16,665 nt of DNA, from contig JAIPKF010000013.1 in NCBI GenBank assembly GCA_021733705.1, positions 1-16,665 of the forward strand, written 5' to 3'. The DNA comes from Chthoniobacterales bacterium (GTDB lineage Bacteria > Verrucomicrobiota > Verrucomicrobiia > Chthoniobacterales > UBA6821). Position 1 is the first letter of the stretch; the number at the start of each line of letters is the position of its first letter. The notes below the pieces were generated by a model. That model was not told the DNA's origin and searched no databases. It saw nothing but the letters and a program-made list of their open reading frames with translations. Made by a program: the position numbers and the translations under genes. Positions 7,597 through 14,411 of this stretch are shown here, in pieces.

Positions 7597-8741
7597 CCTC
7601 TTTTAATCCAGAAGAATTCACCCGCTATAGCCGCCATCTCCTTTTGCCCGAGGTCGGACTCGAGGGTCAAAAAAAATTGAAACAGGCACGTGTGCTTTGT
7701 ATTGGTCTTGGGGGCCTTGGCTCTCCGATTGCATTTTACCTAGCTGCAGCGGGGGTTGGATGTCTTGGGCTTGTGGATGATGATCAGGTCGATCTTTCCA
7801 ATCTCCATCGTCAAATTCTTCATGGGACCCCTGATTGCCATCATTCTAAAATAGAGAGTGCTCAAAAAAAACTGCACGCGATAAATCCACACGTAGAGCT
7901 CGATCTCCATAAGGTCAGGCTCACTACAAAAAATGCAATCGCTATTGCCGCTTCTTACGATCTGATTGTAGATGGCTCCGACAATTTCTCTACCCGCTAT
8001 CTTGTTAATGACCTCAGTTTTTTTCTTAAAAAACCGTTGGTCTATGGCTCGATATTTCGTTTTGAAGGACATTGCACGCTTTTTGACACACCTCAAGGGG
8101 GCCCCTGTTACCGCTGCCTTTTTCCGGAGCCCCCTCCAGCAAATAGCGTTCCAAGCTGCTCTGAGGCTGGTGTTCTCGGAGTGCTTCCGGGAATTATTGG
8201 AACACTCCAGGCAACAGAGACCCTCAAATGGATTTTGAATATCGGTGATTCCTTGAAAGGAAGGCTTCTTCAAGTCAATGCCTTATCGATGCGGTTTAGG
8301 GAATTTCAACTCCGTCACGATCCTCACTGTCCCCTCTGTGGAGAAAATCCTTCACTTCGAGAGTTGATTGATGTCAATTCCATTTCATGCTCTTCTACCT
8401 CCATGAATCCGACGAAATCAACTATTCCCTCTGTCACAGTGGAAGAGCTCCAACAAAAGCTCCAGGGAGTTACGCAACCTCTATTAATCGATGTGCGCGA
8501 GCCTTTCGAATATCAAATGTGTCACATTCCTGGAGCTCAATTAATTCCTCTAGGTACGTTGCCTGCACATTTCAATGCATGGGATAAAGAAACAGAAATC
8601 TTTCTTCAGTGCCGCTCTGGAGGACGAAGTGCCGAAGCAGTGAAATTATTACAACAAGCTGGCTTTACTAAAGTCTTTAATGTGGAGGGTGGAATTTTAG
8701 CTTGGGCAGACAGAATCGATCCTACGGTTCAAAAATATTAA
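7593..8741 (+). CDS. ThiF/MoeB-type adenylyltransferase fused to rhodanese
   Basis: A 382-residue two-domain protein. Residues 1-260 are an E1-like domain with RYSRHLLLPE (11-20), the nucleotide loop GLGGLGS (38-44) and DDDQVDLSNLHRQ (62-74). Zinc cysteine pairs are at C172/C175 and C246/C249, and the conserved C189 lies in PSCSEAGVLG. Residues 278-375 are a rhodanese domain with active-site loop CRSGGRS (C340). This MoeZ/MOCS3-like architecture adenylates the C-terminal glycine of a ubiquitin-like sulfur carrier (MoaD, ThiS or similar) and passes sulfur to it. It could serve molybdopterin, thiamine or cysteine synthesis or tRNA thiolation; no carrier gene is in the window to decide. The ATGA overlap with mutY (7593-7596) indicates co-translation. 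Confidence 0.92.
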   Translation: MTSFNPEEFTRYSRHLLLPEVGLEGQKKLKQARVLCIGLGGLGSPIAFYLAAAGVGCLGLVDDDQVDLSNLHRQILHGTPDCHHSKIESAQKKLHAINPHVELDLHKVRLTTKNAIAIAASYDLIVDGSDNFSTRYLVNDLSFFLKKPLVYGSIFRFEGHCTLFDTPQGGPCYRCLFPEPPPANSVPSCSEAGVLGVLPGIIGTLQATETLKWILNIGDSLKGRLLQVNALSMRFREFQLRHDPHCPLCGENPSLRELIDVNSISCSSTSMNPTKSTIPSVTVEELQQKLQGVTQPLLIDVREPFEYQMCHIPGAQLIPLGTLPAHFNAWDKETEIFLQCRSGGRSAEAVKLLQQAGFTKVFNVEGGILAWADRIDPTVQKY

Positions 8742-8850
8742 TCTAAAAAATTCCTAATCCAAGATTCGGGAGAGCAATTTCAGATAAGAAAAAGAGCATC
8801 TTCTTTTCGTTGTTTCTCAATTCTAAAAAAGATAGCATCGAAGGTTTTCT

Positions 8851-10638
8851 ATGACTGAACCCGAAACCCTTCGCCATTCCTGCGCCCATGTCCTTGCTAA
8901 TGCTATTTTAGTGATATGGCCAGAGGCTCAATTTGCTGCTGGTCCTCCGACAAGTAACGGTTTTTATTATGATGTCGATTTGCCCCATCGTATCACACCC
9001 GAAGATTTCGAGCGTCTAGAAAAAGAGATGCTCGCTATTGTTCAAGCAGCTCAACCTTTTGAACGTGAGGTGATCTCTCGTGAGAAAGCGCTTGAAATGG
9101 GCCGCTCTGGTGAGCTTGCCGGTTTAGGAGTGCGCTCCCTACCAAGCCATTTTAAATTGGATATTATTGAACGTATTCCAGCTCATGAAGAGATCACCCT
9201 CTATCGTAATGGTTCATTTACCGACCTGTGTGCCGGTCCTCATGTTGCTAAAACCTCCAATATTGGAGCTTTTCGTCTGACTCATGTGGCTAGTGCCTAT
9301 TACAAAGGGGATGAAAATAATCCCCAGCTTCAACGTATTTATGGTACTGCTTTTGCAACTCAAGAAGAGCTCGAAGAGCATTTTAAAATGCTGGACGAAG
9401 CTAAAAAAAGAGACCACCGCAAGCTTGGTAAAGAGTTGGAGCTTTTTACCTTTGACGAAGATGTTGGCCCTGGACTACCTCTCTGGCTCCCAAAAGGAAC
9501 GGTCCTTATTGAAGAACTTGAAAAATTAGCCAAGGAGACCGAATTTCAAGCAGGCTACGAGCGAGTGAAGACTCCACACATTGCCCGTGAGCAACTCTAT
9601 AAAACGAGTGGCCACTTGCCCTACTATGCTGAGAGTATGTTCCCTCCCATGGAACTTGAAGAAGAGCACGGGGGTGATAAAAATATTTATTATCTCAAAG
9701 CGATGAATTGCCCCCATCATCATAAACTTTTTGGGGCACTTCCTCGTAGCTATCGTGACCTTCCAATTCGTTTTGCAGAATATGGAACCTGCTATCGCTA
9801 TGAACAGTCAGGTGAATTACTTGGTCTGATGCGGGTTCGAGCCATGCAGATGAATGATGCTCATATCTATTGTACTGAAGAGCAGTTTGCTCAGGAATTC
9901 CAGGCAGTTAATGAGATGTACTTAAAATATTTTGATATTTTTGGGATCACTCGTTATCAGATGCGCTTCTCAACCCATGACCCAGCAAAGTTAGGTCAGA
10001 AATTTGTCGATGATCCGGAACTTTGGAAAAAAACTGAAAAGAGAGTCCGTGATGTCTTAGTGAGTAGCGGTATTAATTTTGTCGAGATTCCTAATGAGGC
10101 TGCTTTTTATGGCCCCAAGATTGATGTTCAAGTCTGGAGTGCTATTGGGCGAGAATTTACATTAGCGACGAATCAAGTAGATTTTGCAGTACCTGCTCGC
10201 TTTGGCCTGGTTTATACAAACTCAGAAAATAAAAAAGAGACACCCCTTTGCATTCATCGAGCTCCTCTAGGGACTCATGAACGTTTCATCGGATTTCTCA
10301 TTGAGCATTATGCTGGGAATTTTCCTGTTTGGCTTGCCCCTGAGCAAGTCCGTGTCATGCCGATCTCCGATAAGATCAGAAATTATGCAGAGACTATTGT
10401 GAGTGAACTCAGAAGTTTTGGAGTTCGTGCTACAGCTGATCTTTCTTCAGAAAAAGTAGGAGCTAAAATTCGCCTGGCCCAGCTCGAAAAAGTTCCTTAC
10501 ATGGTGATTGTGGGGGGACGTGAAGAGACCGCTGGTCAACTCTCGCTTCGAAGCCGCCACCTTGGGGATGAAGGGACATTTACTAAAGAGAGTTTTTATG
10601 AGCGTCTCAAAAAAGAGATAGAGCAACGCCTCTCTTGA
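8851..10638 (+). CDS. thrS: Threonyl-tRNA synthetase lacking TGS domain
   Basis: A 595-residue class II synthetase charging tRNA-Thr. The editing domain comes first with HSCAH (9-13) and LCAGPH (126-131), so the H, H, C, H editing residues are present. The catalytic core has MNCPHH (285-290), GLMRVRAMQMNDAHIY (325-340), and CIHRAPLGTHERF (467-479). C287, H338 and H469 are the expected zinc ligands. The anticodon-binding domain occupies about 495-590. The usual N-terminal TGS domain of about 60 residues is missing. An in-frame TAG at 8833 leaves no room for it, and the ATG at 8851 has AAGG about 6-9 bases upstream, the clearest Shine-Dalgarno-like site in the window. infC follows, the classic order. 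Confidence 0.97.
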   Translation: MTEPETLRHSCAHVLANAILVIWPEAQFAAGPPTSNGFYYDVDLPHRITPEDFERLEKEMLAIVQAAQPFEREVISREKALEMGRSGELAGLGVRSLPSHFKLDIIERIPAHEEITLYRNGSFTDLCAGPHVAKTSNIGAFRLTHVASAYYKGDENNPQLQRIYGTAFATQEELEEHFKMLDEAKKRDHRKLGKELELFTFDEDVGPGLPLWLPKGTVLIEELEKLAKETEFQAGYERVKTPHIAREQLYKTSGHLPYYAESMFPPMELEEEHGGDKNIYYLKAMNCPHHHKLFGALPRSYRDLPIRFAEYGTCYRYEQSGELLGLMRVRAMQMNDAHIYCTEEQFAQEFQAVNEMYLKYFDIFGITRYQMRFSTHDPAKLGQKFVDDPELWKKTEKRVRDVLVSSGINFVEIPNEAAFYGPKIDVQVWSAIGREFTLATNQVDFAVPARFGLVYTNSENKKETPLCIHRAPLGTHERFIGFLIEHYAGNFPVWLAPEQVRVMPISDKIRNYAETIVSELRSFGVRATADLSSEKVGAKIRLAQLEKVPYMVIVGGREETAGQLSLRSRHLGDEGTFTKESFYERLKKEIEQRLS

Positions 10639-10641
10639 TAA

Positions 10642-10674
10642 AATGACACGTTGTTATTTTATTTTCGTGTCATT
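10642..10674 (+). promoter_or_regulatory. Stem-loop between thrS and infC
   Basis: AATGACACG (10642-10650) is perfectly complementary to CGTGTCATT (10666-10674), with a 15-base A/T-rich loop. It begins 3 bases after the thrS stop. A T-rich stretch (GTCCTTGTTTTTCC) follows, so it might act as an imperfect terminator, a 3' end stabiliser or a control hairpin for infC. The 9-bp pairing is exact; the function is inferred. Confidence 0.55.
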
Positions 10675-10694
10675 GTCCTTGTTTTTCCTATAAC
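10667..10694 (+). promoter_or_regulatory. Possible infC promoter
   Basis: GTGTCA (10667-10672; 4 of 6 to TTGACA) and TATAAC (10689-10694; 5 of 6 to TATAAT) are separated by 16 bases. This would give infC its own transcript with a leader of about 50 bases. The -35 hexamer lies in the right arm of the stem-loop. This is motif evidence only and could be chance in A/T-rich DNA. Confidence 0.25.
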
Positions 10695-10751
10695 ATCGTA
10701 CTCTTAACACCTTATTCACTACCAACCATGCCGTAATGGCACTTCAAGCCT

Positions 10752-11360
10752 ATTAATCCTGATTTCATCCGCATTAACGAACGTATTCGCGCACGCGAAA
10801 TACGCGTCATCATTGGTTCCACCGGCCAGCAGCTCGGCATTCTCAAGACAGACGAGGCCCTGCGACGTGCTAAATCCTATGGACTCGATCTTATCGAAAT
10901 TGCCCCTAATGCCGTTCCTCCGGTATGTCGTATTGCTGATTTTGGTAAATACAAATACGAATTAACCAAACAGGAAAAAGAGAAAAAGCAGCACCATGCT
11001 AAAGTCAAAGAGGTCAAGTTTCGTGTAAAAATCGGAGCTCATGATTATGAAACTAAAATGAGGCATGCTGAGGAATTTTTGGAAAAAGGAAATAAAGTAA
11101 AAGTGAATTTACAATTTCGTGGTCGTGAAATGGCTCACAAGGATCTTGGGCTTGCCATGATGGAAAAAATTAAAATTGACCTTGAAGGAATGGCTCTTGT
11201 CGATTTACCTCCCAAGCTATTAGGTCGCGCTATCGGAATGATTTTAAGCCCTCTACCACCAAATAAACGAAAACGTCGCTTTGCAAAACCTGAGCAAAAC
11301 TTCGAAGAAGTTGAAGCTGCAGATGAAGCTCAGGAGCTTCTAGAGGAGCAGGAAGAGTAG
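10752..11360 (+). CDS. infC: Translation initiation factor IF-3, probable AUU start
   Basis: The frame encodes about 202 residues. The N domain has RINERIRAREIRVI, then LGILKTDEALRRAKSYGLDL and PPVCRIADFGKYKYE. After a lysine-rich linker, the C domain has VKEVKFRVKIGAHDYETK, KGNKVKVNLQFRGREM and PKLLGRAIGMIL. A Glu-rich tail ends the protein. IF-3 binds the 30S subunit and rejects non-initiator complexes and poor start codons. Upstream in frame there is a TAA at 10734 and then only TGG CAC TTC AAG CCT before ATT at 10752. No ATG, GTG or TTG exists before residue 103, far inside the conserved domain. AUU is the start known in E. coli infC, where it underlies autoregulation. No Shine-Dalgarno sequence is seen. 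The alternative is a frameshift from ATG 10736. Its TAG stop lies in a repeat arm. Confidence 0.9.
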   Translation: MNPDFIRINERIRAREIRVIIGSTGQQLGILKTDEALRRAKSYGLDLIEIAPNAVPPVCRIADFGKYKYELTKQEKEKKQHHAKVKEVKFRVKIGAHDYETKMRHAEEFLEKGNKVKVNLQFRGREMAHKDLGLAMMEKIKIDLEGMALVDLPPKLLGRAIGMILSPLPPNKRKRRFAKPEQNFEEVEAADEAQELLEEQEE

Positions 11361-11554
11361 CCCGGATATTTCACACAAATCTATTACGGTTTGTAGAAAG
11401 CTCATCATTACTGCATGGGTCTTGAATTGCTCCTCAGGCAGTATGAAACATGCGGGCTAAAGTCAGTCTCCACCGCGGTCTCCCGACCGCCGGTGGTGTC
11501 ACCATCAGGGATTCGCGGCGCCTCGCGACGAATCAGTATGAAATATGCTGGCTA
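11358..11554. repeat. Inverted-repeat-bounded intergenic element
   Basis: The left arm TAGCCCGGATATTTCA (11358-11373) is the inverted complement of TGAAATATGCTGGCTA (11539-11554), with 14 of 16 positions matching. A second right-type arm TGAAACATGCGGGCTA (11444-11459) also matches the left arm at 14 of 16. The element fills the space between the convergent genes infC and the DUF187 gene exactly. Its outer TAG triplets are the stop codons of both. The last 52 bases repeat the unit at 6-56. No ORF of note lies inside. It resembles a REP, BIME or small MITE-like element; mobility is inferred, not shown. Confidence 0.72.
11471..11495. terminator. G+C-rich hairpin in convergent spacer
   Basis: CACCGCGGTC (11471-11480) pairs with GACCGCCGGTG (11485-11495) around a TCCC loop, giving ten base pairs with one bulged C. 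A second weaker hairpin, ATTCG..GCG/CGC..CGAAT, follows at 11511-11533. Lying between two convergent stop codons, these could end transcription from both sides. There is no T-run directly after the stem on either strand, so a classical intrinsic terminator is not established. Confidence 0.4.
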
Positions 11555-12727
11555 ATGCGACTTTCGAAATAAAGAGAGAACTCCCCTTGTGTTATCCTTG
11601 AGCTGCTTGATATTCCAGAGGATGAATCCGTGATGATTGGTAGGAACAGCTTTTTCTATTTTCAGCTGCTGGGCGATTTCTTGAACAGGCCAATGATGCT
11701 CGGTGAGATTTTCTAGAGCAATACCAGGATAGATGGGGATGTTACGGGGATTGACTTGGGGTGAGCGCCACCAACGAAGAAGTAATCGGAAGCTTTGTGG
11801 GCCTGCATCACGCCAATAGAGTTGAGGTGCCATATAGTCGACCCATCCTTCACGCATCCACAAAAGGGGATCGGCATAGAGTTGATGAAATTGATCTAAG
11901 CCTGCAGTAACATCACTAGGTTGACCTTTAGTATAAATACCAAAGGGACTGATTCCAAAAAGAAGTCCCGGTCTTGTTTGATGAACCATAATACTAATAT
12001 TTTTAACAAGAGAGTTAACTGAGGCGCGTCGCCAATCTTCAAGTCCAAGGGTTCCACCAGAGGCACGATAGGCATTGTAGGAGGCTGCATCTGGAAACTT
12101 TCTTCCCTCTAGAAATTCAGGGTAGGGATAGAAATAATCATCTAAGTGAACACCATCGACTTGGTAGTGCGTGATGATTTCATGAATTACAGAAACAATG
12201 TAGTGCTGTGCTTGAATGTTACCAGGATTAAGCCAAAGCATCTTACCAACTTTACAAACCATTTGAGGAGCCTTGTGGCTCACATGATTTAATGCACAAG
12301 GGTGAGAAGAGTTAATAGAAGCTCGGTAAGGATTCAACCAAGCATGGATAGCAATGCCACGCCGATGCCCTTCCTCAATGAAGAATTGTAGTGGATCAAA
12401 TCCTGGGGAAAGACCTTGCTTTCCAGTTAAGTAGCGGCTCCATGGCTCACTAGGTGAGTTATAAAAGGCATCTGCTTCGGGGCGTACTTGAAAAAAAAGA
12501 GCATTGAGTCGTGCAGCACGAGCTGTTTCAAGCAGAGCTATGATCTCTTTTTTTTGCTGTTGAGCCGAGAGTCCCATACGTGATGGAAAACTCAAATTCA
12601 CAATAGTAGGAACCCATGCACCACGAAATTCGTTTTGAGAAGCTGGCTTCGAAAAACCAGATTCTTGGATAAGAAGAATACTCCAAGCTCCATAGAGCGA
12701 CAAAAAGAAGGTTTTTTTAAATTTCAT
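11552..12727 (-). CDS. Secreted DUF187 (GHL10-like) glycosidase-family protein
   Basis: A 391-residue protein of the DUF187/YngK-like family (PF02638 type), a glycoside-hydrolase-like TIM barrel. After a basic start (MKFKK) and a hydrophobic stretch (7-20) that looks like a signal peptide, it shows FRGAWVPTIVNLSFPS (34-49), FFQVRPEADAFY (78-89), HAWLNPYR (128-135), VDGVHLDDYFYPYP (190-203) and VDYMAPQLYW (296-305). The paired Asp of HLDDYFYP and nearby acidic residues are the likely active-site region. It is probably exported to the periplasm or surface and acts on a polysaccharide or peptidoglycan-related glycan, but the substrate is unknown. Its start overlaps the glycosyltransferase gene by 11 bases. 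The TAG stop is part of an intergenic repeat arm. Confidence 0.9.
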   Translation of the reverse strand: MKFKKTFFLSLYGAWSILLIQESGFSKPASQNEFRGAWVPTIVNLSFPSRMGLSAQQQKKEIIALLETARAARLNALFFQVRPEADAFYNSPSEPWSRYLTGKQGLSPGFDPLQFFIEEGHRRGIAIHAWLNPYRASINSSHPCALNHVSHKAPQMVCKVGKMLWLNPGNIQAQHYIVSVIHEIITHYQVDGVHLDDYFYPYPEFLEGRKFPDAASYNAYRASGGTLGLEDWRRASVNSLVKNISIMVHQTRPGLLFGISPFGIYTKGQPSDVTAGLDQFHQLYADPLLWMREGWVDYMAPQLYWRDAGPQSFRLLLRWWRSPQVNPRNIPIYPGIALENLTEHHWPVQEIAQQLKIEKAVPTNHHGFILWNIKQLKDNTRGVLSLFRKSH

Positions 12728-13460
12728 GAGATAAGAATTGAGTGTTTTTTAAGCACCAAATTTCCCGAAGGGTTGTAAGTCCATCCCAAAACATTCTAAA
12801 ACGAGAATTTTTTTCGTTCCCCCATTCCACAGGTGCTTCTTTAATTTTATATCCAAAATGCTCTGCAATGAGAAGTAATTCTACGTCAAAGCCAAAGCCC
12901 CCTACCTTCCCTTGGGGAAAGATTTTTTTAGCAACATCATGACGAAATAATTTGCAGCCACATTGAGTATCATCGAGCTTTGTGAGGCCCATGAGCTTTA
13001 AGATTAGATTAAAAAATCTTCCCAAAAAATACCTTCTCCATGGTTGAGGGGTAATGATGTGACTTTGAGGATGAAGTCGACTTCCAATTAAGATATCAAT
13101 GTTAGGATTCTCTATAAATTCTACTACGAGCTTATCCAGAGAAGAAAGAGGAACGCTCAGATCAGCATCCATAAAAAGAATGATTTTTCCTTGAGATGCA
13201 GCCACACCTTGACGTACAGCATTTCCTTTCCCCTTTCCATTGGTTTGATAAATAGGGCGCAAACGTTGATCTGACAAAGCTATCTTACTGATGAGATTCG
13301 CAGTGAGATCCTCTCCTTGGATTACTGGAATCATTTCTACACGATGAGGGAATGTTGTTAAAAATTCTTGAAGAAGAAGAATGGTTTTAGGAAGCCGAAG
13401 TGCCTCATTCAATGCTGGGATAACAATGGAAATATCAGGAGGGTGAGATACGGATTTCAC
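12717..13460 (-). CDS. Family 2 glycosyltransferase (DPM1/ALG5-like)
   Basis: A 247-residue GT-A fold transferase. ISIVIPALNEALRLPKTI (10-27) is the usual N-terminal strand, NGKGKGNAVRQGV (74-86) contacts the donor, FMDADLSVP (96-104) carries the metal-binding DxD, and DDTQCGCKLF (163-172) and EAPVEW (208-213) match polyprenyl-phosphate sugar transferases. It likely moves a hexose from a nucleotide sugar to undecaprenyl phosphate at the inner membrane. There are no C-terminal membrane helices. The common VDDGSTD segment after strand two is replaced by VIQGEDLTAN (46-55), which is unusual. The start is GTG at 13460, 7 bases after the ABC ATPase stop, and the stop overlaps the next gene by 11 bases. 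Co-expression with the DUF187 protein suggests envelope glycan work. Confidence 0.9.
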   Translation of the reverse strand: MKSVSHPPDISIVIPALNEALRLPKTILLLQEFLTTFPHRVEMIPVIQGEDLTANLISKIALSDQRLRPIYQTNGKGKGNAVRQGVAASQGKIILFMDADLSVPLSSLDKLVVEFIENPNIDILIGSRLHPQSHIITPQPWRRYFLGRFFNLILKLMGLTKLDDTQCGCKLFRHDVAKKIFPQGKVGGFGFDVELLLIAEHFGYKIKEAPVEWGNEKNSRFRMFWDGLTTLREIWCLKNTQFLSHEI

Positions 13461-13467
13461 AGGAATA

Positions 13468-14334
13468 TTATTTTCCTAAAGAATCGCTAATTGTTGGAAG
13501 ACGTTTTAAATTATTTTCAAGTCGAGGTATGCACGTAATGAGGGCCTTTGTGTAAGGATGCTGTGGGTGATTTAGGATCTGTTCTGTTTCTCCATATTCC
13601 ACAATACGGCCTTGGTACATGACAGCAACCTGATGTGCTAGGCCTCGAATAATAGCAAAATTATGGGTAATTAAGATCAATGCCATTCCAAGCTCCTGCT
13701 GGAGTTCACGTAATTTTGTCAAAATCTGAGCTTGAATTGTTACATCAAGGGCTGTGGTCGGTTCATCTGCAATAAGAAGATCTGGTTGGGCACAAAGAGC
13801 CATGGCAATCATGATCCGCTGTTGCATTCCTCCGCTCAGTTGATGTGGATAAGAATGAAGACGCTCTTGGGGTCGAGTGATACCAACAATCTCTAACCAA
13901 CGTAGAATTTCTGCATCACGATCATGAATATCAGGACGATGTAGTTTCAATGTCTCAGCCATTTGACTTCGAATTGAGTAAACAGGATTCAGGGATCTAG
14001 AGACCTCTTGAAATACATAGGCGATACGCCCCCAACGATATTTTCTCAAATTTTCCTTGGAGAGTGAAAGAAGATCAACTCCTTCAAAAAGAATACTGCC
14101 CCCTTGATAGACAACGGGTGGAGAAGGGAGGAGTTTTGTAATAGAAAGTGCCGTGACACTTTTTCCACTTCCGCTTTCTCCGACAATGGCTAATGTATTT
14201 CCCTTGTTTAAAGAAAAAGAGATTCCAGCGACTGCAGGAACCACTCCATCATTACTGGAAAAACCAATTTTTAAGTCTGATATTTCTAAAAGAGGTCTGT
14301 TGGGATAGAGAGGAATGGTTTTTTGGTAGGACAT
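13468..14334 (-). CDS. OppD/DppD-type ABC transporter ATPase
   Basis: A 288-residue nucleotide-binding subunit. Motifs are Walker A GESGSGKS (52-59), the Q-loop YVFQEVSRSLNPVYS (106-120; Q109), the signature LSGGMQQR (166-173), Walker B LLIADEP (186-192), the D-loop ALDV and the H-loop LITHN (H224). The SLNPV element after the Q-loop and the HPYTKALITCIPRL tail (259-271) mark the oligopeptide/dipeptide/nickel importer subfamily. It ends about 15 residues after that tail. The cysteine-containing C-terminal segment (PRC-type) present in many OppD and DppD proteins is missing, which makes it shorter than the usual 320-340. No permease, second ATPase or binding-protein gene lies in the window, so its partners must be encoded elsewhere or beyond. 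Confidence 0.93.
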   Translation of the reverse strand: MSYQKTIPLYPNRPLLEISDLKIGFSSNDGVVPAVAGISFSLNKGNTLAIVGESGSGKSVTALSITKLLPSPPVVYQGGSILFEGVDLLSLSKENLRKYRWGRIAYVFQEVSRSLNPVYSIRSQMAETLKLHRPDIHDRDAEILRWLEIVGITRPQERLHSYPHQLSGGMQQRIMIAMALCAQPDLLIADEPTTALDVTIQAQILTKLRELQQELGMALILITHNFAIIRGLAHQVAVMYQGRIVEYGETEQILNHPQHPYTKALITCIPRLENNLKRLPTISDSLGK

Positions 14335-14411
14335 TGGTGAGGGATATTAAAAAAACTGAACTGAAATAGCATGACGCTGCAAGCCCGATGATTTGGCTTC
14401 ACTTATTGCTC

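Noticed and set aside
7740..8273. 177-codon open frame antisense to the ThiF/MoeB-rhodanese gene
   Set aside because: It lies wholly inside a strongly conserved gene on the other strand, and its translation shows no domain or composition of a real protein.
8742..8850. Possible terminator (AAAAAGA...TCTTCTTTT) and promoter (TTGTTT-17-TAGCAT) before thrS
   Set aside because: The hairpin is short, A/T only and bulged. The promoter hexamers match poorly and would leave almost no leader. Nothing else is seen in these 109 bases.
11469..11482. CCACCGCGGTC resembling part of a T-box antiterminator
   Set aside because: Only a short CCGCGG-like match is present. It lies between convergent stop codons, not upstream of a gene, and belongs to the repeat's hairpin.
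14335..14411. Small hairpin AAGCC...GGCTT between the large unknown gene and the ABC ATPase
   Set aside because: Only five base pairs with a nine-base loop and no directly following T-run on the coding strand, so it does not support a terminator call.
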